DNA of 48,413 nucleotides from Fibrobacterota bacterium (GTDB taxonomy: Bacteria > Fibrobacterota > Fibrobacteria > UBA11236), in NCBI GenBank assembly GCA_947466585.1, contig CANIEU010000001.1:1-48413 (forward strand), read 5' to 3'. The notes under the pieces are model-generated. The model had not been told where the DNA came from. It searched no databases and saw only the letters and a list, made by a program, of their open reading frames with translations. The translations under genes and the position numbers were made by a program. Positions 26,880 through 37,058 of this stretch are shown piece by piece. Within the stretch, counting starts at the first letter, position 1; each line of letters opens with the position of its first letter.

Positions 26880-28541
26880 CTATCCTTTGTGCGACCAGTA
26901 ATAGCCCATCAGCGCGTTCGTGGACGCATCGTGCTTGAGAGCCTGTGCATCTTCGGCCACGAGCTCGCCCTCAATCTTCTTCGCAAGTTGCTTGCCGAGT
27001 TCCACGCCCCATTGGTCGTAGCTGTTCACACCCCAAATCACGCCCTGCACAAAGATCTTGTGCTCATACAGCGCCACAAGGGCCCCGAACGTTTCGGGGG
27101 TAACCTCTGGCATGACGATGGTATTCGTGGGACGATTGCCTTCGAACACCTTGTGCGGCGCCAGCGCTGCGATGTCGGTATCGTTCATGCCCTGCGCCTT
27201 CAACTCGGCAACGGCTTCCTCGCGCGTTTTACCGGTCATCAGCGCCTCGGTTTGGGCGAAGAAGTTGGCCATTAAAATGCGGTGGTGATCACCGGAGGGA
27301 TTGTGCGAACGCATCGGCGCGATGAAGTCGCACGGAACCAAACGCGTACCCTGATGAATGAGCTGGTAGAACGAATGCTGACCGTTGGTGCCGGGCTCGC
27401 CCCAGATCACGGGACCGGTTTTGTAATCGACGCGGGAACCGTTGCGGCGCACGAACTTTCCGTTCGATTCCATGTCGGCCTGCTGCAAATAGGCCGGCAG
27501 ACGGTGCAGATATTGGTCGTAAGGCATCACGCCTTGCGATTCCGCGCCGAAGAAGTCGGTGTACCATACGCCGAGCACGCCGAGAATCACCGGAAGGTTC
27601 TGCTCGAGCGGTGCTTCGCGGAAATGCCGGTCCATTGCGTCCGCACCTTGCAGCAGCTTCTCGAAGTTGTCGAAGCCCACATGCAACGCGATGGGCAGGC
27701 CGATGGCGCTCCACAGTGAGTAACGGCCGCCGACCCAATCCCAAAAGGCGAAAGCGTTTGCCGCAGAGATGCCAAAGGCCTCCACGGCGGGAATATTGGT
27801 CGACAGCGCGGCGAAGTGCTTCGCCACCGCCGACGCGTCGCCGCCCATGGCGGTAATCAAGGCCGCGCGCGCGGTGTGCGCGTTGGTCATGGTTTCTTGG
27901 GTGGTGAACGTCTTCGACGCCACGAGGAACAGCGTCTCCTCGAGATTCACGCGGCGCAGGATTTCGGCGATGTGCGTGCCGTCGACGTTGCTGACAAAGT
28001 GCACCGCGATCTGTTCGTGGCCCGATGCGTCGCGCGCGTAGGACTTGAGTGCCTCGGTCACCATCACCGGGCCGAGGTCGGAGCCGCCGATACCGATGTT
28101 CACCACATGACGGATCGCCTTGCCGGTGTGGCCTTTCCATGCGCCGGAGCGCACGCTTTCACAGAACGCCTTCATCTGAGCCAGCACGGCACGCACCTTC
28201 GGCATCACGTCTTCGCCGTCGACGAGTACGGGCTCCTTGCCCTGATGGCGCAACGCGGTGTGCAGCACGGCGCGCTTCTCGGTGAAGTTGATCTTGTCGC
28301 CAGCGAACATGGCCGCGCGCGCGGCCTCGACCTTCTCCTGACGGGCGAGGTCGAGAAGCAGTTTCAGGGAGTCGTCGATGATGCGGTTCTTGGAGAAGTC
28401 GAGGCGGAGGCCGCAGGCCTCAAGTGTGTAACGCTTGGCGCGCGCGGGATCCTGCGCGAAGAGCTCGCGCATCTGTAGGGGGGCGACGGCGTCGCGGTGG
28501 TTTTCGAGGGCCATCCAGGCCGGGGTCTGTGTGAGGGACAC
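26880..28541 (-). CDS. pgi: Glucose-6-phosphate isomerase
   Basis: Interconverts glucose 6-phosphate and fructose 6-phosphate in glycolysis and gluconeogenesis. At 553 residues it is the long (E. coli/eukaryote) type. Motifs: [19 protein letters not shown] near 151-169, [10 protein letters not shown] near 190, [13 protein letters not shown] near 213, [16 protein letters not shown] near 272 (signature 1), [16 protein letters not shown] near 385, and [17 protein letters not shown] near 513 (signature 2). The start is GTG 28541, 7 nt after AGGAG. It is divergent from the anchored protein at 28683, with about 140 nt between them. Confidence 0.97.
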   Translation of the reverse strand: MSLTQTPAWMALENHRDAVAPLQMRELFAQDPARAKRYTLEACGLRLDFSKNRIIDDSLKLLLDLARQEKVEAARAAMFAGDKINFTEKRAVLHTALRHQGKEPVLVDGEDVMPKVRAVLAQMKAFCESVRSGAWKGHTGKAIRHVVNIGIGGSDLGPVMVTEALKSYARDASGHEQIAVHFVSNVDGTHIAEILRRVNLEETLFLVASKTFTTQETMTNAHTARAALITAMGGDASAVAKHFAALSTNIPAVEAFGISAANAFAFWDWVGGRYSLWSAIGLPIALHVGFDNFEKLLQGADAMDRHFREAPLEQNLPVILGVLGVWYTDFFGAESQGVMPYDQYLHRLPAYLQQADMESNGKFVRRNGSRVDYKTGPVIWGEPGTNGQHSFYQLIHQGTRLVPCDFIAPMRSHNPSGDHHRILMANFFAQTEALMTGKTREEAVAELKAQGMNDTDIAALAPHKVFEGNRPTNTIVMPEVTPETFGALVALYEHKIFVQGVIWGVNSYDQWGVELGKQLAKKIEGELVAEDAQALKHDASTNALMGYYWSHKG

Positions 28542-28682
28542 GCTGTTCTCCTGAGGGATGTCGGGCCTTGCTTCAGGGTTCGGCGGACGAAAAATGGGGG
28601 AAGCGGGCTTGTCGGTTTGGATTGTTTTTGTCCTTTGAAATATAGCCCTGCCCCACGGGCTCCCGATTCTATTTTCGGAGGC

Positions 28683-29285
28683 ATGACCAAACCGACAGAC
28701 GGAACCGACCAGAAGCGCTATTCGGGTAAAAAAATCGTCCCTCTGGTATACGGCCTAGCCGTGCTGATGTGTGTCGGACTGCTCTGGTACGGCTTGTCGA
28801 TCCGGGGGCTGCGCGACAATGCGCCTCTCGGGGCGGACGAACAGGCGATTCTGGCCGGCATGCCGCGAGAGTGGACGCGCATCACCGATTTGAAAGAGCG
28901 CGTGGAAGGACAGGGTTGGTCGATTTACGTGCCCTGCAACGCGGAGGCGGGAACCCTTGTCACCCAAGGAGAGGCTGAGAACCCCCGCGTGCTGTGCTCC
29001 TTCTGTGATTCGGTGCAGGAAGGCAAGATCCGGCGGGTGGAATTCGCCGGTGAGGTGCCGCATCCGGTGCGTCTTCAGCTAGACGGCGGCGGCGAAGTGT
29101 TCATCGAACCGGTAGACGCCATGGTCGCCTCGCGTTTTGCCGGGGCGCGGCTGGAGGATTACGTGCTGACCTGGACGCTGGCCGACGCGACAAAGATGTT
29201 CTTCGTCCCCTCCCTCGCGGCACGGAATTTCAAAGTGCTCAAGGCGGAGGATAAGAACCCGGAGGGGTGCGGGAGTTCGAAGTAA
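28683..29285 (+). CDS. Membrane-anchored protein of unknown function
   Basis: A 200-residue protein. Residues 18-38 ([21 protein letters not shown]) form one membrane anchor with a basic, cytoplasmic N-terminus; the rest would be periplasmic and beta-rich. Three Cys ([11 protein letters not shown] and a C-terminal GCGSS) may form a disulfide. No family is recognised. TATTTT (28670-28675) ends 7 nt before the ATG, while GGAGG overlaps the same gap, so the gene could be leaderless or use a very close ribosome binding site. It overlaps the convergent rsmE by 47 nt. Confidence 0.65.
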   Translation: MTKPTDGTDQKRYSGKKIVPLVYGLAVLMCVGLLWYGLSIRGLRDNAPLGADEQAILAGMPREWTRITDLKERVEGQGWSIYVPCNAEAGTLVTQGEAENPRVLCSFCDSVQEGKIRRVEFAGEVPHPVRLQLDGGGEVFIEPVDAMVASRFAGARLEDYVLTWTLADATKMFFVPSLAARNFKVLKAEDKNPEGCGSSK

Positions 29286-30033
29286 GATCCAAGGCCCCTA
29301 GCGCCGCAATCCCTGCAATCGGCGCATGAATCGCCCGTAGCCGCGTCTCGCCCAGGCTGAGCCGATACACCGTCCCGGACGAAGCCGCGCCTGCGACAGA
29401 CTCGACCGCCCCCTCCTTCTCACCAAACAACCATTGCAACTCGCTTTCTGAAAACCCGCCTTCGGGTCCGGTGAGCAGATGCACGCTCGCTGGCATTGGC
29501 GCAGACACGGTGGTCTCCCCCGGATGCGCCACGACCAGCGGAACGGTAAGATGCTCCGCCCGCCACGCACGCAAATCCTGCGGCGGATGAATGCGCGTCA
29601 GCCACGATTTTTTCGCCTGCTTGAGCGCGGTCAAACTTTTCTGCCGCAATCGTTCCACCAACTTGGAATGATCCTGCCCCTTGAAGGTTTCGCAGTGATC
29701 CGTCTTCAGCAAAAACAAATCACGCACATTGAACTCGCACACGGCCTCGGCGGGTTGTTCCGTGTCGCGACCCTTGAGCAGCGGCAGTCCCACGCTGATC
29801 CCGGGAGGCAATGGTTCGTGTTGAATACGGCCGCCGATTTCGAGCAAGCCCTTTTCGTCGCGCAGGGTGGCGCGGTAGACGGAACCTTCTCCGTTGGTGA
29901 CCACGACTTCCGCGCCCGCACGCAGGCGCAGCACCTTGAGCGCGTGATGCAATTCCTCTTCGGGCAAAACAGCCGTCTCCGCCCCTTCGGGCACGGGAGC
30001 GTAGAACCAGGTTTCGTCAAAGAAAAGAGACAT
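29239..30033 (-). CDS. rsmE: 16S rRNA (uracil(1498)-N(3))-methyltransferase
   Basis: Methylates U1498 of 16S rRNA. A 264-residue SPOUT-fold protein: N-terminal PUA-like part with HHALKVLRLRAGAEVVVTNGEG (residues about 29-50, given in part), FLLKTDHCE, SLTALKQAKKSWLTRI near 135, and the knot with LLTGPEGGFSESEL near 195-208 and SLGETRLRA near 232, all typical. ATG 30033 is chosen over TTG 30042, which lies in the repeat. The heptamer array of locus E ends only 5 nt before the ATG and no Shine-Dalgarno is visible. The 3' end overlaps the gene at 28683. Confidence 0.92.
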   Translation of the reverse strand: MSLFFDETWFYAPVPEGAETAVLPEEELHHALKVLRLRAGAEVVVTNGEGSVYRATLRDEKGLLEIGGRIQHEPLPPGISVGLPLLKGRDTEQPAEAVCEFNVRDLFLLKTDHCETFKGQDHSKLVERLRQKSLTALKQAKKSWLTRIHPPQDLRAWRAEHLTVPLVVAHPGETTVSAPMPASVHLLTGPEGGFSESELQWLFGEKEGAVESVAGAASSGTVYRLSLGETRLRAIHAPIAGIAALGALDLTSNSRTPPGSYPPP

Positions 30034-30037
30034 GGTG

Positions 30038-30173
30038 TTCAATGAACAAAAATCAATGAGTAATGCTCAAGACGCATCACACGGGAAAGATTTCGGCAAG
30101 ATCCATTATTCATATAGCCCGATGATCTCATATTTTCTTGTTGCTTTGAGCATTGATCATTGTTCATTGAACC
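30038..30173. repeat. Heptamer inverted repeat, locus E
   Basis: The right arm (30143-30173) read on the minus strand is TCAATGA, ACAATGA, TCAATGC, TCAAAGC. The left arm (30038-30070) carries degenerate copies of the same units on the plus strand, so the arms are inverted around about 72 nt. It fills the gap between the radical SAM gene and rsmE. Confidence 0.75.
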
Positions 30174-30176
30174 TTG

Positions 30177-31037
30177 CTATTCAACCCCATACACATTCGC
30201 CGGGATTCCCAAATTTTCAACCCGACTACGGATGTCGGCTAGAAACTCCGGTGTCACTGGATGCACGAAGGATTCCGCAGGGCGACGCGCAAGCGTATAC
30301 AGCTGCACTTCCAAAATGCGCGCACCCGAATCACGCACGCGCGCGATGCGGCTAAGCCATGCGGCAATCTCCGCTTCGCTCCATCCCTGACCGCCGATGC
30401 TGCAAAAGAAGGACTGAATTTTGAACGGATGGTTTTTCCTCAGCGCGATCAAGTTGGCTTCGATGCGATCGAGCGACACACGGCTGATGTTGACCTTTTG
30501 GTACCACGCCTCCGTACCCGCATCCAGCTTGGCCCAAACTTCACCACGCTGTGCAAGCAACGAGGCAACCCCGGTCTGCACGGCAGGGCGATCGAGCAAG
30601 GTCGCGTTGGTGATCAGCACCAGTTTGAAATCGAGATCGGGCCGCGACGCCTGCAGCTGCGCCATCGCAGCGGCGACGGCAGCAAATTCGGGAACCATCG
30701 TGGGCTCGCCGTCACCCGACAGCGCGATGTCGCGCAACAACTTCTGATCGTCCGGGAGCGCGTCGAAAAGGGGAAGACGGCACACGCCCTTTTCATCCAC
30801 CGAATCGAGCAAGGCCTCCACTTCGGCGCGAATGCGCGCTACATCGAGCTGCTGCGGCTTGCCGGGAGTGGTGCGATCGACCTGGCAGTAAGGGCAATCG
30901 AAATTGCAAAGTTTGTCGAGATTGAGATTTACGCCGAAAGATACGCCGCCGGAGCGCCGCGAGAGCACGGGATACGCGTACGTAAAGTCCGCGAAGGAGC
31001 GCGGATGGAGGCGGAGGAGAGATTCTCGGCTGGGCAC
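30177..31037 (-). CDS. Radical SAM protein
   Basis: A 286-residue radical SAM enzyme. The cluster motif is CNFDCPYC (residues about 44-51), preceded by GVNLNLDKL. Further motifs are ALSGDGEPTM near 107, VLITNATLLDR near 142, and WAKLDAGTEAWYQKVN near 168, which resemble the wyosine-like/Elp3-neighbour group of radical SAM proteins with unknown substrate. GTG 31037 is chosen: TAGTTT (31044-31049) ends 6 nt before it and there is no Shine-Dalgarno; an in-frame TTG at 31043 overlaps the box. The lipoprotein gene is 22 nt upstream on the same strand. Confidence 0.82.
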   Translation of the reverse strand: MPSRESLLRLHPRSFADFTYAYPVLSRRSGGVSFGVNLNLDKLCNFDCPYCQVDRTTPGKPQQLDVARIRAEVEALLDSVDEKGVCRLPLFDALPDDQKLLRDIALSGDGEPTMVPEFAAVAAAMAQLQASRPDLDFKLVLITNATLLDRPAVQTGVASLLAQRGEVWAKLDAGTEAWYQKVNISRVSLDRIEANLIALRKNHPFKIQSFFCSIGGQGWSEAEIAAWLSRIARVRDSGARILEVQLYTLARRPAESFVHPVTPEFLADIRSRVENLGIPANVYGVE

Positions 31038-31059
31038 TGACAAAAACTACGTACAATCC

Positions 31060-31494
31060 CTAGTGAGTCATGCTCGCCGGATCCTTGGCCGCAGGTCCGC
31101 GCACTGGAAGAGGCTCCGAAACCGAATTTTGGCAAGAGTTGCTGGTTTGCTCGAGCGACTCCTTCATCATCCTTTGATTCTCACGCATCCCGAACAAGCG
31201 ATGCGACGCGGATGCCGCCGAGGCAGCGTCTCCCGATTTCAGATACTTCTTTTCCTGCTTGGCGAGTTTGGTGATTTCCGCATCGAGCTTTTGCTTTTCC
31301 CGGACCTGCGCTTTCAGCGAGGCGCAAGGATCCTGATAAACGAGCGCACTCTTCGGAGGGCTGTCCGAGGCGCTGTGGGATGTACCGGAGGCACAGGCCG
31401 ACAACATCAAAACTCCACCTAATACCGCAACGAAAACCGATATCAGGGAGGGGGCCGGGATTCGATAATCAGAGTGTGGAACTGCTATTTTCAT
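31060..31494 (-). CDS. Small lipoprotein with coiled-coil region
   Basis: A 144-residue protein. The signal peptide is residues 1-34 with the lipobox LSAC, so it should be lipid-anchored after cleavage. Residues about 55-120 are rich in Lys, Glu, Gln and Ala with heptad-like spacing (KAQVREKQKLDAEITKLAKQEK), suggesting a coiled coil. A Cys pair in the mature part may be oxidised. Function is unknown. ATG 31494 is used; TACGCT ends 10 nt before it as a possible -10. It is divergent from the phosphoesterase gene. Confidence 0.65.
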   Translation of the reverse strand: MKIAVPHSDYRIPAPSLISVFVAVLGGVLMLSACASGTSHSASDSPPKSALVYQDPCASLKAQVREKQKLDAEITKLAKQEKKYLKSGDAASAASASHRLFGMRENQRMMKESLEQTSNSCQNSVSEPLPVRGPAAKDPASMTH

Positions 31495-31551
31495 ATTGAG
31501 AAGTAGCGTAATATTTGCGATTCAGGCAATGGGGAAATCAATCCCGAAATA

Positions 31552-31578
31552 CCGCAACCCGGATCCGTCGGATTGCGG
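31552..31578 (+). promoter_or_regulatory. Stem-loop in leader of the phosphoesterase gene
   Basis: CCGCAA (31552-31557) pairs with TTGCGG (31573-31578) around a GGATCC-containing loop, about 33 nt before the start codon. A TAAAAT hexamer follows at once and may be the -10 box. Confidence 0.3.
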
Positions 31579-31610
31579 TAAAATCAAGGTTCAACACCCC
31601 GAGGTTAGTG

Positions 31611-32813
31611 ATGCTCCGAGTTTCCCTGTTCCTGATTCCGCTCTGCCTCGCCGCCACCCTGCCGGCCGCCACCGATCTGACGTTTTTTTTGACCTCCGAC
31701 GTCCACTACGGAAACCATACCGCGGCCAACGACACCAACCGCAACCGCCTCCCGACGTACATGAACAATTTACCCGGCACCGCTTACCCGACCACACTGG
31801 GCGGCACGGTGGCCTCGCCCCGGGGCGTGCTCATCGCGGGGGATTTGGTCGAGCGCATCGACACGGTCTACTGGAACGAATACACCGCGGACTACGGGAT
31901 CACGGGTGAGAAAAGGCTGAAGTATCCCGTTTTCGACGCCTTCGGCAATCACGATTTCTACACAACGGGAACCATTAAGGACACCTTGTACGGCGTGGGT
32001 AAGATGATCGCGCGCAACGCCCCGCGCAAATCCTACTTCACCGCCATGGACTCCTCTGGATACCACTATTCGTGGGACTGGGACGGGGTGCACTTCGTGA
32101 ACCTGAACATCTACGCGGGGAGTTCCGAACTCGGTTACAATGGCTATCGCCCCCTCAAGGCGCTCGAATTCCTGACGACCGACCTGGCTGCGAACGTTGG
32201 CAGCAGCGGACGTCCGGTGATTCTCTTCCAGCATTACACCATGGACGCCAACGGCAACGCCAACAACGACTGGACCAACTCCATGAAGACGCTGCTCTGG
32301 AACGTCGTCCAGAACTACAACGTCGTGGCCATTCTGCACGGCCACTCGCACTCCAAAAAAATGTACAAGTGGAATAACATCGATGTGATCGACAACGGGG
32401 CCGCCATTCTCGGCGACATGGTGGTCGTCAAAATCACCGACGGTCACATTCAGGCAATCTCACGCAGCGCCGCGGCCACGGCCACCTCACAGACTTGGAG
32501 CTCCACCTTGATCCTCAATAAGGACATCAGCATGGGCACCCCCATGGGCGTCCGTCCCCGGCAGGCCACCGCGGCGCACCAGCACATTCTGTTCTCCATT
32601 CCCGAAGCGAAATGGAACCATCAAATTCCCGCCGGCGTCCGCCGTCTCGAAGTGATCGACCTGCAAGGCCACAACGTGCGTACGCTGGTGGCGCGCAACG
32701 AACGCTTCGAATGGAACCGTAAGGACGCGCGCGGCCGTCGAGTGCCTCCCGGGTTGTATGCCTTCCGCGAGGCGGGCAAGTCCGGAGTGCTCGGCAAGGT
32801 TGTTTTGCCCTGA
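31611..32813 (+). CDS. Secreted calcineurin-like metallophosphoesterase with C-terminal tail
   Basis: A 400-residue exported enzyme. Signal peptide 1-19 (LRVSLFLIPLCLAATLPA). All metal-binding motifs of the family are present: SDVHYG near 26-31, GDLVE near 69-73, GNHDFY near 108-113, FQHYT near 206-210 and HGHSH near 243-247. Two metal ions would hydrolyse a phosphate ester; the substrate is unknown. After residue 310 comes a linker and a FlgD/type IX-like tail (VIDLQGHNVRTLV, GRRVPPGLYAFR). ATG 31611 is chosen because the signal peptide starts there; the upstream in-frame start gives a basic stretch without function. The start region has weak GAGG. Confidence 0.85.
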   Translation: MLRVSLFLIPLCLAATLPAATDLTFFLTSDVHYGNHTAANDTNRNRLPTYMNNLPGTAYPTTLGGTVASPRGVLIAGDLVERIDTVYWNEYTADYGITGEKRLKYPVFDAFGNHDFYTTGTIKDTLYGVGKMIARNAPRKSYFTAMDSSGYHYSWDWDGVHFVNLNIYAGSSELGYNGYRPLKALEFLTTDLAANVGSSGRPVILFQHYTMDANGNANNDWTNSMKTLLWNVVQNYNVVAILHGHSHSKKMYKWNNIDVIDNGAAILGDMVVVKITDGHIQAISRSAAATATSQTWSSTLILNKDISMGTPMGVRPRQATAAHQHILFSIPEAKWNHQIPAGVRRLEVIDLQGHNVRTLVARNERFEWNRKDARGRRVPPGLYAFREAGKSGVLGKVVLP

Positions 32814-33013
32814 ACCCGGCTCGAAAGGGTCTTGGGTTACCGCCGGGTATCTCGACCTACAATACCTACTTATTTAGTATGTATAAGCGGTTTTCCCCTC
32901 CAAATTATCGGAAATATCGCGATAAAATCCCTTAAAATTCCGTAATTCGCCCAATTATGGACGTTTCTCGATATACTTACTAAACTTATAGGGAAACATC
33001 GGGAGCCCCTGCC
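32814..33013 (+). promoter_or_regulatory. AT-rich regulatory region of the cysDNC operon
   Basis: 200 nt, clearly richer in A/T than its surroundings. It contains a perfect palindrome TATCGCGATA (32915-32924), an inverted CTTAT/ATAAG pair (32869-32886), and AACTTATAGGGAAAC close to the start, which includes a TATAGG -10-like box. GGGAG lies about 8 nt before the cysD GTG. The palindrome is the best operator candidate for sulfur control; the regulator is unknown. Confidence 0.45.
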
Positions 33014-33904
33014 GTGTCGCATTCTCAAGACCATCTCGACCAACTGGAAAACCAGAGCGTCTACATCCTTCGGGAAGCATACGCCAACTTCAAGAACCTC
33101 GCCATGCTATGGTCGATCGGCAAGGACAGCACCGTGCTGCTCTGGCTGGCCCGCAAGGCGTTCTTCGGCCACGTACCCATCACCTTGGTACACATCGATA
33201 CCAGCTACAAGATTCCGGCTATGATCGAGTACCGCGACCGCGTGGCGCTCGAATGGAACCTGAACATGGTATACGGGCAGAACACCGCCGTGCTCAAAAG
33301 CGGGGAGACCTTCCCGAACGGCAAGCTCACGCGCCTGCAATGCTGCAAGGCTTTGAAGACCGATGCGCTGCGCAACACGCTTTCGGGCGAGTGGCCGCGC
33401 TTCCGCATGAACCATGTGACCGGCAAGTACGAGGTGGACACCAACACGGACCCGTACACGGGCGTGATCGTGGGTGCCCGCGCCGACGAAGAAGGCTCGC
33501 GCTCTAAGGAACGCTACTTCTCGCCGCGCGACAAGAACAGCGAGTGGGACGTGGGCGATCAACCGCCCGAGTTGTGGAACCAGTTCAAGACGGACTTCGC
33601 GCCCGGTACGCACGTGCGCGTGCATCCGCTGCTCGACTGGACCGAGCTCAACATCTGGGAATACATCCAGCGCGAAAACATTCCCATCATCGATCTGTAC
33701 TTCGACAAAGGCGACGGCAAACGCTATCGCTCGCTCGGCTGCGCACCCTGCACGGGCATGGTCGACTCCGCGGCCAAGAACGTGGATGACATCGTCGAGG
33801 AACTGAAAACCGGCAAGTTCACGAACATCGCGGAGCGCTCCGGGCGCGCGCAAGACAAAGAGGACGGCGGGCTCGAAACGCTCCGTCGCGACGGGTACAT
33901 GTAA
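33014..33904 (+). CDS. cysD: Sulfate adenylyltransferase subunit 2
   Basis: Forms adenylylsulfate (APS) from sulfate and ATP with CysN, the first step of sulfate assimilation. A 296-residue PP-loop ATPase, normal length. Motifs: [19 protein letters not shown] near 33-51 (SGGKDS-type loop), [18 protein letters not shown] near 61-78, [20 protein letters not shown] near 156-175, and LGCAPCTG near 243. GTG start 33014 with GGGAG upstream. Its stop TAA overlaps the cysN ATG by one base (TAATG), indicating translational coupling. The upstream region holds candidate operators. Confidence 0.96.
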   Translation: MSHSQDHLDQLENQSVYILREAYANFKNLAMLWSIGKDSTVLLWLARKAFFGHVPITLVHIDTSYKIPAMIEYRDRVALEWNLNMVYGQNTAVLKSGETFPNGKLTRLQCCKALKTDALRNTLSGEWPRFRMNHVTGKYEVDTNTDPYTGVIVGARADEEGSRSKERYFSPRDKNSEWDVGDQPPELWNQFKTDFAPGTHVRVHPLLDWTELNIWEYIQRENIPIIDLYFDKGDGKRYRSLGCAPCTGMVDSAAKNVDDIVEELKTGKFTNIAERSGRAQDKEDGGLETLRRDGYM

Positions 33905-35604
33905 TGGCTACGCCGAATTCTTTCGCTCCCGCCGCCGTGAACGCGGCCGCAACTGCGGATCGCGAACGCGCACGCATGGACATCGTCATCGTGGGCCACG
34001 TGGACCACGGCAAGAGCACGGTGATCGGCCGCCTGCTCGCCGACACGGGCTCGTTGCCCGACGGCAAACTGGAATCGATCCGCGAATATTGCGCGCGGAA
34101 CTCCCGTCCGTTCGAATACGCGTTCTTGCTGGATGCGCTGAAAGACGAACAAGCGCAAGGCATCACCATCGATACGGCGCGTACGTTCTTCAAGTCGGCG
34201 AAGCGCGACTACGTGATCATCGACGCCCCGGGCCACATCGAGTTTCTCAAGAACATGGTGACCGGCGCCGCGCGCGCCGAGGCGGCCGTGCTGGTGATCG
34301 ACGCCAAGGAAGGCATTCAGGAGAACAGCAAGCGTCACGGTTATTTGCTCGCGATGCTGGGCATCAAGCAGATCGTGGTGGCTGTGAACAAGATGGACCT
34401 TGTGAATTACGATCGCAAGGCCTTCGAAGACATTCGCGATGAGTACGTGGCCTTTCTCGCCCGCATTGGCGCGACTCCGCGCTTCTTCGTGCCGCTCGCG
34501 GCCTTCACAGGAGAAGGCATGGTGGGCCCCTCCGACAAGATGCCCTGGTACAAGGGTCCCGATCTGCTCGCCGCCGTGGACCTTTTCGAGAAGGCACCGT
34601 CGAAGGACGCCCAGCCCTTCCGAATGCCGGTGCAGGACGTTTACAAGTTTACCGCCGGCGGCGACGATCGCCGCATCACCTCGGGCCGCGTCGAATCGGG
34701 CACGCTGCATGCGGGCGACAAGGTGGTTTTTTACCCTTCGGGCAAGGGCAGCACGGTTAAAACCATCGAGGTGTTCAACGCCACGGCGCGCACGCAGGTG
34801 GAAGCCGGCTGGTCTACGGGTGTGACGCTCGCTTCGCAGCTCTACGTGGGCCGCGGCGAGATCATGGCGCGCGCCGATGAGCCCGCGCCTCAGGTATCGG
34901 ACCGCATCCGCACCAACATCTTCTGGATGGGTCGCGCGCCCCTGCGTATGGGCAAGGATTACCTGCTCAAGCTGGGGACGGCCAAGGTTCCGGCTCGCTT
35001 AGAACACATCAACTACAAGATCGACGCCTCGGAGAGCGGTGGCGACGGAACCACCGATCTGGTGGAGCGTCACGACGTGGCCGACTGCGTGTTGCAATTG
35101 CGCAAGCCGCTCGCGTTCGACCCCACTGCTTCGCTCGAAGCCACGGGCCGTTTCGTGATCGTGGACGATTTCGAAATCGCGGGCGGCGGCATCATTCGTG
35201 AAGCCTTGTCTGACGATTCCCGCAAGACCACCGAAGCCGCGGGTGCTACGGGCACGCTGTGGGCGAATCTGCCCGAACAACCGGGCACGGTGGTATTCCT
35301 CGCAGGTTCCGGCCCGGCGCTCGACGAAGCGGCTGCGATTCTGCGCGCGAAGGCACCTGTGTTCGGACCGCTCAAGTCGAACGATTTGCTCGAGATCCTG
35401 GGCGAAACCTTGTTTCACGTGGCGACCGCCGGCATGCCGGTTGTAGTGCGTTTGGACGAGCTCGACACCTTCGACGTGGATCGCCTCAACGCGCGCCTAG
35501 GCGACGTGCCGCGCGTGTGGATCCAAGCCGCGGAGCATGCGGGTAAATCCGCAACCGATCTCGTGAAGGAAGTCGAAGCGCAATCGTCTCGATCGGCGCA
35601 ATAA
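33904..35604 (+). CDS. cysN: Sulfate adenylyltransferase subunit 1 with C-terminal extension
   Basis: The GTPase subunit that drives APS synthesis by CysD. Residues 24-435 carry GHVDHGKST near 32-40, DTARTFF near 92, DAPGHIEF near 107-114, NKMDLV near 163-168, and the beta-barrel domains ending in [13 protein letters not shown]. Residues 436-566 are an extra domain of about 130 residues. CysNC fusions carry APS kinase at this place, and the run [18 protein letters not shown] resembles a P-loop region that has lost GKS. A separate intact cysC follows, so the extension may be a decayed kinase domain or something new. Confidence 0.93.
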   Translation: MATPNSFAPAAVNAAATADRERARMDIVIVGHVDHGKSTVIGRLLADTGSLPDGKLESIREYCARNSRPFEYAFLLDALKDEQAQGITIDTARTFFKSAKRDYVIIDAPGHIEFLKNMVTGAARAEAAVLVIDAKEGIQENSKRHGYLLAMLGIKQIVVAVNKMDLVNYDRKAFEDIRDEYVAFLARIGATPRFFVPLAAFTGEGMVGPSDKMPWYKGPDLLAAVDLFEKAPSKDAQPFRMPVQDVYKFTAGGDDRRITSGRVESGTLHAGDKVVFYPSGKGSTVKTIEVFNATARTQVEAGWSTGVTLASQLYVGRGEIMARADEPAPQVSDRIRTNIFWMGRAPLRMGKDYLLKLGTAKVPARLEHINYKIDASESGGDGTTDLVERHDVADCVLQLRKPLAFDPTASLEATGRFVIVDDFEIAGGGIIREALSDDSRKTTEAAGATGTLWANLPEQPGTVVFLAGSGPALDEAAAILRAKAPVFGPLKSNDLLEILGETLFHVATAGMPVVVRLDELDTFDVDRLNARLGDVPRVWIQAAEHAGKSATDLVKEVEAQSSRSAQ

Positions 35605-35634
35605 TCCGGGCTTTCCGAACCTTACCGAAATAGC

Positions 35635-36249
35635 ATGTCTGCCACGCCGCAACACTCCACGAACATCGTTCCGCAAAAAACGGCGGTGTCGCGCGAAGAT
35701 CGCATGCGCGTGAGCGGGCAGCGCGGCGCGGTGCTCTGGTTCACCGGGCTTTCGGGCAGTGGCAAATCCACAGTCGCGAGCGCAGTGGAACAGAAACTCA
35801 ACGCCGCCGGGCGCCTCACCTATCTGCTCGACGGCGATAACGTGCGCCACGGGCTCAACGGGGACCTCGGGTTCTCCGACATCGACCGGATGGAGAACAT
35901 CCGGCGCGTGGGTCACGTCGCCAAACTGTTCTGGGACGCGAACGTGATCACGCTGGTTTCCTTCATCTCGCCCTTCCGCTCGGAACGGCAATTCGCGCGG
36001 GAACTCATCGGCGCCGACTTCGCCGAAATCTTCGTGGACACCCCGATTGAACTCTGCGAGCAGCGCGACCCCAAGGGACTTTACAAGAAGGCGCGCAAGG
36101 GTGAAATCCCGGCCTTCACCGGAATCAGCTCGCCTTACGAAGCGCCGGAACAACCCGAGATCGTGCTGAAGACCGGCGAAGAATCGCTGGAGACCTGCGT
36201 CGATCATGTGCTCGCCTGGCTGCGCTACCGGGGCTATACCGAAGGATAG
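35635..36249 (+). CDS. cysC: Adenylylsulfate kinase
   Basis: Phosphorylates APS to PAPS. A 204-residue protein with the intact P-loop FTGLSGSGKST near 37-47, LDGDNVRHGLNGDLGFSD near 63-80, RMENIRRVGHVAKLF near 83-97, SFISPFRSER near 105-114, and FVDTPIELCEQRDPKGLYKKAR near 129-150, all standard. It follows cysN by 30 nt and is in the same operon. No PAPS reductase (cysH) is in the window, so the fate of PAPS (reduction or sulfation) cannot be told. Confidence 0.95.
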   Translation: MSATPQHSTNIVPQKTAVSREDRMRVSGQRGAVLWFTGLSGSGKSTVASAVEQKLNAAGRLTYLLDGDNVRHGLNGDLGFSDIDRMENIRRVGHVAKLFWDANVITLVSFISPFRSERQFARELIGADFAEIFVDTPIELCEQRDPKGLYKKARKGEIPAFTGISSPYEAPEQPEIVLKTGEESLETCVDHVLAWLRYRGYTEG

Positions 36250-36254
36250 ATTCC

Positions 36255-37058
36255 ATGTCCGACTCCTCCTCCACGATTCGTTTTGATGACGGCAATGCTT
36301 ACGAGCGCTATATGGGGATCTGGAGCCGGCTCGCCGGTGAAACCTTCCTCGACTGGCTGAATCCCGCGACGGGACTGCATTGGCTCGACGTCGGTTGCGG
36401 CAACGGAGCCTTCACCCTGCGACTCGCGGAGCGTTGTGCGCCGGCCTCACTGGCCGGAGTGGATCCCTCCGAGGCGCAGATCGCCTTTGCCAAAAATCGC
36501 AAGGACGTCATTGATCGCGGAGGCGCGGCATTCCGTACGGGCGATGCGATGGCGCTCCCCTACCCCGACGGCACATTCGACGCAGCCGTGATGCCGCTGG
36601 TGATTTTCTTCGTGCCCGAGCCGGCGCAAGGAGTCGCCGAAATGGTGCGCGTAGTGCGCCCTGGTGGAATGATTTCTGCCTATGCGTGGGACATGCCCGG
36701 CGGCGGATTTCCGTATGAGGCAGTGCGTCGGGAATTGACCGCCTTGAATGTGACTTTTTCGCGGGAACCGCACCCCGAAGCCTCCCGCCTCGAGGTGCTG
36801 CAAAGCCTCTGGACCAATGCGGGACTGGAAGAGGTGGAGACCTACAGAATTCCCGTGCAGCGTACCTTCGCCGACTTTGAAGAATATTGGGCGGTCGTGC
36901 GCGGCGGGCCCAGTTTCGGATCCCGAATCCAGGCGCTGTCTCCCGAAGTTCTCGACCTTCTCAAATCGCGTTTGCGTGCAGGTCTGCCTGCGGATGCCGA
37001 CGGCAGCATCACCTACGGCGCGGTGGCGCATGCGGTCAAGGGGCGGGTTCCGGGGTAG
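36255..37058 (+). CDS. Class I SAM-dependent methyltransferase
   Basis: A 267-residue protein of the Methyltransf_11 type. Motif I is LDVGCGNGAFTLRLAE (residues about 37-52), motif II GVDPSEAQIAFA near 62, post-motif GDAMALPYPDGTFDAAVM near 91-108, and MVRVVRPGGMISAYAWDMPG near 126. The substrate is not known. It begins 5 nt after cysC and has AAGGA 8-9 nt upstream inside the cysC end, so it belongs to the sulfate operon; a link to sulfur or arsenic/thiol methylation is only a guess from position. Confidence 0.85.
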   Translation: MSDSSSTIRFDDGNAYERYMGIWSRLAGETFLDWLNPATGLHWLDVGCGNGAFTLRLAERCAPASLAGVDPSEAQIAFAKNRKDVIDRGGAAFRTGDAMALPYPDGTFDAAVMPLVIFFVPEPAQGVAEMVRVVRPGGMISAYAWDMPGGGFPYEAVRRELTALNVTFSREPHPEASRLEVLQSLWTNAGLEEVETYRIPVQRTFADFEEYWAVVRGGPSFGSRIQALSPEVLDLLKSRLRAGLPADADGSITYGAVAHAVKGRVPG

